NCBI GenBank assembly: GCA_000687695.1
Contig: JHWZ01000003.1
Location: 1-64,000, forward strand
Source: Lachnospiraceae bacterium P6B14
GTDB lineage: Bacteria > Bacillota > Clostridia > Lachnospirales > Lachnospiraceae
Reading direction: 5' to 3'
DNA: 64,000 nt
Shown here: positions 60,196 to 64,000 of the stretch, piece after piece
Layout of the letters: each line of letters begins with the position of its first letter
Numbering within the stretch: position 1 is the first letter of the stretch
Program-made: the position numbers and the translations under genes
The notes under the pieces: generated by a model
Database searches by the model: none
What the model was told of the DNA's origin: nothing
What the model saw: the letters and a program-made list of their open reading frames with translations, nothing else

Positions 60196-60367
60196 GCAGG
60201 GCACGGCCCCTATACGGGTAGCTTTTGTTTGTCAGCGAGGGCACGCTTGCGCTTTTTTCTCTGACGTCACGTTGCACGACACCATAATACGGTGTCTGCG
60301 CAACGACGTCAGAGAGACATCCCTCGCTTCGACAAATCAAAACTACCCTACACGGGGCCTGTTACCT
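60195..60367. repeat. Modular palindrome, type B (copy B3)
   Basis: Outer arms CGGCCCC...GGGTAGCTTTTG and AAAACTACCCTACACGGGGCC pair; the middle arm CTCTGACGTCACGTTGC pairs with GCGCAACGACGTCAGAGAG. The apex is GACACC-ATAATAC-GGTGTC at 60278-60296. It fills the gap between ecfT and truA. Confidence 0.87.
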
Positions 60368-60404
60368 GAAGATTATTTTTTTCCAAAATATATGAGGAAA
60401 ATAT

Positions 60405-61229
60405 ATGAGAAGAATCCGATTGATAATTGCATATGACGGGACCAACTATAGCGGGTGGCAGATCCAGGAAAATGCCACTACCGTAGAGGGTGTGCTTCAT
60501 GATGCACTCAGTGAGCTTTTGAGTGATATGGGCCATGATGGTGAGGTTGAACTGATCGGGGCGAGCAGGACCGATGCAGGGGTGCATGCCGAAGGTAATG
60601 TGGTGGTCTTTGATACCGAGGTTCAGATGCCGGCGGAGAAGTTTGCTTATGCTTTGAACGCGAGATTACCGGAGGATATAAGAGTCTTACAATCCGAAGA
60701 GGTGTCAGACAACTTTCATCCAAGGTATACGCAGAGTCACAAGACGTATGTATATCAGATCCTGAATACACGTATTCCAATTCCGACACTTACAAGATAT
60801 ATGCATCATTTATATGAAGATATTGATATAAATTTGATGAGGCAGGCGGAAGATATTTTTATCGGTGAGCATGATTTTTCTGCATTTTGCTCTGCCGGGG
60901 CACAGGTCAAGTCGAAGGTCAGAACCATAGAATCGTTGAAGGTTTACGAGGAGTCGATTTCCGGTTTTGGGGGAGAGTCGGAAAACGGCAAAGCGTTGAC
61001 GAATACCGCAAATCGTGGTAAAATCATAAGGATTGAGGTTACCGGTACGGGCTTTCTTTACAACATGGTTCGTATCATCGCCGGGACGCTGATCGAGGTG
61101 GGACTCGGTCGAAGGGATATTGATACTGTCAGACGGGCAATCTCAGAGGGTGAGCGTACGCTCGCTGGTCCGACGGCTCCTGCCAGAGGTTTGGTCCTAA
61201 AGCGGATCATTTACGACGAGCAAAAGTAA
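60405..61229 (+). CDS. truA: tRNA pseudouridine synthase A
   Basis: 274 residues, with a ~20-residue insertion rich in Ser/Gly/Glu before the last motif. IAYDGTNYSGWQIQENATTV, catalytic Asp in GASRTDAGVHAEGNVVVFDT, and FLYNMVRIIAGTLIEVGLGR. It makes pseudouridines 38-40 in tRNA anticodon stems. GAGGAAAATAT precedes ATG. It follows ecfT as in most Clostridia, though rplM and rpsI, often next, are absent here. Confidence 0.95.
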   Translation: MRRIRLIIAYDGTNYSGWQIQENATTVEGVLHDALSELLSDMGHDGEVELIGASRTDAGVHAEGNVVVFDTEVQMPAEKFAYALNARLPEDIRVLQSEEVSDNFHPRYTQSHKTYVYQILNTRIPIPTLTRYMHHLYEDIDINLMRQAEDIFIGEHDFSAFCSAGAQVKSKVRTIESLKVYEESISGFGGESENGKALTNTANRGKIIRIEVTGTGFLYNMVRIIAGTLIEVGLGRRDIDTVRRAISEGERTLAGPTAPARGLVLKRIIYDEQK

Positions 61230-61273
61230 AAGCATTGAAAGATATATTCAATAATCAACGGTTGGAGGCTTAA

Positions 61274-63067
61274 ATGGGACTGCATACAGTGGAAGCTATG
61301 GAAAACAAGGTTCAGGATATGTTGAACAGCATGGGGGATACCTTTAGCTGGCAATCAATAGTTTACCTGAGCCTTTTTGTGTTTGTTATGATCCTTTTGG
61401 TAATATACGCCGGCAGGTGGCAAAAAGGATTCAGTGTTTATTTCACGCTTATCTTTACGATCGTTCCGATCGCAGTTCTCGCGACCTATTATCAGTCCAT
61501 ATCAAAAACAGCCGATGAAGCGTTCAATGCTCAAAAACTGATTTACGTCGGCGGTGTATTTTTAGTATATTTCATTACTTTAGCCATTTTTGATCTATGT
61601 AATATCACTGTTCCCAAATGGATAAGAATATGGGTGCTTTTGGAAAGCGGCTTTATGTTTTTGATCATACAGACCACGGAGTATACGGGTCTTTTTTACA
61701 GTAAATACGGCATAACGACTGTGAATGACGGAGTGTATCTGACGCGTACTTATGGGCCCATGCATTCAGTATATTTGTTTGTTATGGCCGTCTATTTAGT
61801 GATTGTGTTGTTTGCTGTTTTGTATTCACTGTGTTTCAAGAAAAATGTCCCCAAAAAGAGGGCGCTTTTATTGTTGATAACCGAAACGATCTGCTTTGCG
61901 GCATATGCTGTTGAAAAGACAATTTCTCTAAATCTCAGCCTGACCGTTTTGTCATATGCGTTTGCAGAGATCATTTTCCTTTTCATCATCAGGCGAATCT
62001 CGTTGTACAGTGTAAGAGATTCGGTGGTGGATTCGATAGTTGCGATGAATGATGACGGGTACATCACATTTGATAAGCGTCTTCGTTATCTGGGATGTAT
62101 CGGAAATGCGGAGAGGGTTTATCCGGATTTAAAGAAAACCCGTGTTGATAAAAAAGTAAAAAAGAGCGAGTTTATGAAGTCGGAATTTTTGCCGCTGATA
62201 AATGATTTCAGACAAAACGGCCACTCCGTGCCAACGCATATCAGACGTGGTGAGACTATTTATCAGTTAACGGTTATCCCGCTTTTTACAGGAAAAAGAC
62301 GCGCCGGATATCAGATTAGAATCGTCGATGATACCGTGGAACGCAGACAGATCGATATGCTTGACAAGTTCAACGATTATCTTCAGGAAAAGGTTGAGGA
62401 AAAGACACATAACCTGAATGTGATGCACGACAACCTGATACTTTCGATGGCGACCGTAGTCGAGTCGAGGGATAACTCTACGGGCGGTCATGTACGCAGA
62501 TCCAGTGATTGCGTGAGGATACTAATCGATGAGATGAAAAATGATCCGGAGTGCGAGGTTGTAAAGGACGAAATGTTCTGTAAGAATATAATTAAGGCTG
62601 CGCCTATGCATGACCTCGGAAAGATCGCCGTGCCGGATGCTATCCTGCAAAAGCCGGGCAAGTTCGAGGATTGGGAGTTCGAGAAAATGAAAGCTCATGC
62701 GGCCGAGGGTGCGAGGATCGTTCATGAGATATTAAAGGATCTTGATAAATCAGACAACAAAGAATACAGGGCGTTCCATGAGCTGGCTGAGAACGTGGCT
62801 CATTATCATCACGAGCGTATGGATGGTTCGGGTTATCCGGAGGGACTTGTCGGTGATCGGATCCCGATAGAGGCCAGGATAATGGCTATCGCTGATGTGT
62901 ATGACGCACTTGTGAGTAAGCGTGTTTATAAAGAGAGGATGTCCTTTGAAAAGGCGGATGGCATCATGATGGACAGCTTTGGTAAGCATTTTGATCCGGA
63001 GCTTGAGAAGTATTATGTGGCTGCCAGACCAAGACTTGAGGCGTACTATCTTGCAGAAGATGAATGA
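61274..63067 (+). CDS. Membrane HD-GYP phosphodiesterase with 7TM N-terminus
   Basis: 597 residues. Seven hydrophobic segments (about 20-240) of the 7TM histidine-kinase-sensor type, a PAS-like region (DGYITFDKRLRYLGCIGNAE), a coiled linker, then an HD-GYP domain: STGGHVRRSSDCVRILIDEM, HDLGKIAVPDAILQKPGKFE, HHERMDGSGYPEG and IADVYDALVSKRVYKERMSF. The HD and GYP motifs are complete, so c-di-GMP hydrolysis is expected. TTGGAGG sets ATG 61274. It opposes the GGDEF protein at 9096 and probably works with the response regulator and kinase that follow. Confidence 0.9.
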   Translation: MGLHTVEAMENKVQDMLNSMGDTFSWQSIVYLSLFVFVMILLVIYAGRWQKGFSVYFTLIFTIVPIAVLATYYQSISKTADEAFNAQKLIYVGGVFLVYFITLAIFDLCNITVPKWIRIWVLLESGFMFLIIQTTEYTGLFYSKYGITTVNDGVYLTRTYGPMHSVYLFVMAVYLVIVLFAVLYSLCFKKNVPKKRALLLLITETICFAAYAVEKTISLNLSLTVLSYAFAEIIFLFIIRRISLYSVRDSVVDSIVAMNDDGYITFDKRLRYLGCIGNAERVYPDLKKTRVDKKVKKSEFMKSEFLPLINDFRQNGHSVPTHIRRGETIYQLTVIPLFTGKRRAGYQIRIVDDTVERRQIDMLDKFNDYLQEKVEEKTHNLNVMHDNLILSMATVVESRDNSTGGHVRRSSDCVRILIDEMKNDPECEVVKDEMFCKNIIKAAPMHDLGKIAVPDAILQKPGKFEDWEFEKMKAHAAEGARIVHEILKDLDKSDNKEYRAFHELAENVAHYHHERMDGSGYPEGLVGDRIPIEARIMAIADVYDALVSKRVYKERMSFEKADGIMMDSFGKHFDPELEKYYVAARPRLEAYYLAEDE

Positions 63068-63072
63068 TAAGC

Positions 63073-63131
63073 ATAGGCGGCTCTGATTTGATGGGCAACT
63101 ATACAGGCAGGCGGTTCTGATTTATTGTGGG
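63073..63131. repeat. Two eroded left-end pieces of the type A palindrome
   Basis: CATAGGCGGCTCTGATTTGA and AGGCGGTTCTGATTTATTG, about 35 bases apart, both resemble the left outer arm of copies A1 and A2. Neither has a matching right arm. Confidence 0.5.
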
Positions 63132-63156
63132 TTACCCTGAATTGTTGGAGGAAATC

Positions 63157-63909
63157 ATGGAGCAGTATAAGGTTCTTATCATAGATGATGACGAAGTTAT
63201 CGCCAGCTCGACAGCGGAGTACTTTAACATGTTTGATGTCAAAAGTGCGTTTGTTACGAGCTATGATGACGCTGTCGATTTTCTGGATAATAACCTTGTA
63301 AGTTTGTTGCTTCTCGATATCAATCTCGGTGACAAGTCGGGCTTTGATCTGTGTAAAAAAGTCAGAGAAAACTACGACATGCCGATCCTTTTTATCAGCG
63401 CGAGAACGAGTGATGATGATGTACTTATCGCACTTAATATCGGTGGTGATGATTACATAAAAAAACCGTTTTCATTGAATATATTATTAGCGAAGGTTAA
63501 GGCAATACTAGACAGATATGAAAAGGCTAAGGAGGCCGCTATCTCGGCAGTAACCGAAGGTGATAAAACTGTAAAAGAGGCGACAGATAAAACTGATAAA
63601 GATGTAGAGATTAGCCTTATGGATGATATTATTCTTGATACACGTTCTCATCAGCTAAAGAGAGATAAAGAGGATATAGCTCTGAAAGCAATGGAGTATA
63701 AGCTCCTGGAATATTTGTGTGTAAACAGAGGCAGAGTTATAACTAAGGATGAGCTATTAAAGGATGTTTGGAACGATGAGTTTATCGGCGAAGGAACGCT
63801 TGCTGTCCATATCAGACATCTGCGTGAAAAGATAGAAAAAGACCCGAAAAATCCGGTGCTTATTAAAACTATTTGGGGCGTTGGATATATGATGGAACAG
63901 GAATTGTAA
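63157..63909 (+). CDS. OmpR-family response regulator
   Basis: 250 residues. Receiver domain: LIIDDDEVIASSTAEYFNMF, phosphoacceptor Asp in LLLLDINLGDKSGFDL, conserved Thr/Ser region FISARTS and Lys in YIKKPFSLN. A ~35-residue charged linker is longer than usual. The winged-helix output domain ends with LAVHIRHLREKIEKDPKNPV and TIWGVGYMME. ATG 63157 follows GGAGG. A sensor kinase gene probably starts 16 bases downstream. Confidence 0.93.
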   Translation: MEQYKVLIIDDDEVIASSTAEYFNMFDVKSAFVTSYDDAVDFLDNNLVSLLLLDINLGDKSGFDLCKKVRENYDMPILFISARTSDDDVLIALNIGGDDYIKKPFSLNILLAKVKAILDRYEKAKEAAISAVTEGDKTVKEATDKTDKDVEISLMDDIILDTRSHQLKRDKEDIALKAMEYKLLEYLCVNRGRVITKDELLKDVWNDEFIGEGTLAVHIRHLREKIEKDPKNPVLIKTIWGVGYMMEQEL

Positions 63910-63924
63910 AAGGAAAGGATCACT

Positions 63925-64000
63925 ATGAACAGCTATAAAAATAAGGTGATCATACTCGGCATCATTTATTTTGTTGCCGTGATTTTTTTTGCCGTTTTTA
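63925..64000 (+). CDS. Start of a probable sensor histidine kinase (cut by window end)
   Basis: Only 25 residues are present: MNSYKNKVIILGIIYFVAVI followed by more hydrophobic residues, a first transmembrane helix. AAAGGAAAGG precedes ATG. Position right after an OmpR-type regulator makes a kinase likely, but no kinase motif is visible. Confidence 0.6.
   Translation, partial: MNSYKNKVIILGIIYFVAVIFFAVF

Overview
The window looks like chromosomal DNA of an anaerobic Clostridia bacterium, most likely family Lachnospiraceae. The reasons are a complete Firmicutes-type S10-spc-alpha ribosomal cluster continuing into ecfA1-ecfA2-ecfT-truA, zinc-type S14 and L36, a SUF system of the sufCBDSU type, an HPr kinase with a Crh-like HPr, LL-diaminopimelate aminotransferase, a rubredoxin-first rubrerythrin and a CIRCE-controlled clpB. 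Species cannot be fixed from sequence reading alone.

Layout. 1-6350 is accessory DNA: a possible 38-residue gene with its own promoter and terminator, a structured non-coding stretch, an operon of two paralogous small proteins plus an HTH regulator, a small HTH gene coupled to a secreted transglutaminase-like protein, and an integration module (HTH, MazF-like toxin, excisionase, Tn916-type integrase) ending at a tRNA-Trp gene. 6353-14831 holds a secreted Ig-like protein, a DUF6273-like protein with a sugar-binding lipoprotein and a membrane diguanylate cyclase, clpB, and a VanW-family protein. 15244-20669 is sufC-sufB-sufD-sufS-sufU, with an antisense 32-residue membrane peptide ORF between sufD and sufS. 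20727-26395 has hipB with a deletion-damaged hipA, rubrerythrin, a fused SecDF and an Mrp-type P-loop ATPase. 26398-37113 runs thiN, hprK, a ROK glucokinase, murB, rapZ, whiA, a Crh-like HPr, dnaE and pfkA, linking sugar sensing with cell-wall and DNA synthesis. 37219-41747 carries envelope and secreted proteins, dapL and a GH16 lipoprotein. 42362-61229 is the ribosomal supercluster with secY, adk, infA, rpoA, the ECF energy module and truA. 61274-64000 starts a signalling cluster: a 7TM HD-GYP protein, an OmpR-type response regulator and the beginning of a probable sensor kinase.

The most unusual feature lies between the genes. A family of modular palindromes, about 75-190 bp, recurs at least six times, with further remnants. 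All share an outer arm containing variants of TTTGATTT and TAGGGCAG. They differ in a middle arm (type A or type B) and carry an apical hairpin whose stem differs in every copy while its loop is one of two kinds: a GAA triloop or an ANAANAC heptaloop. The same loops appear in hairpins inside the ribosomal cluster and next to tRNA-Trp. In several places the palindrome arm supplies the stop codon of the adjacent gene (dgc, clpB, ecfA1). This may be an undescribed REP/MITE-like system that moves or is rewritten through single-stranded DNA hairpins.
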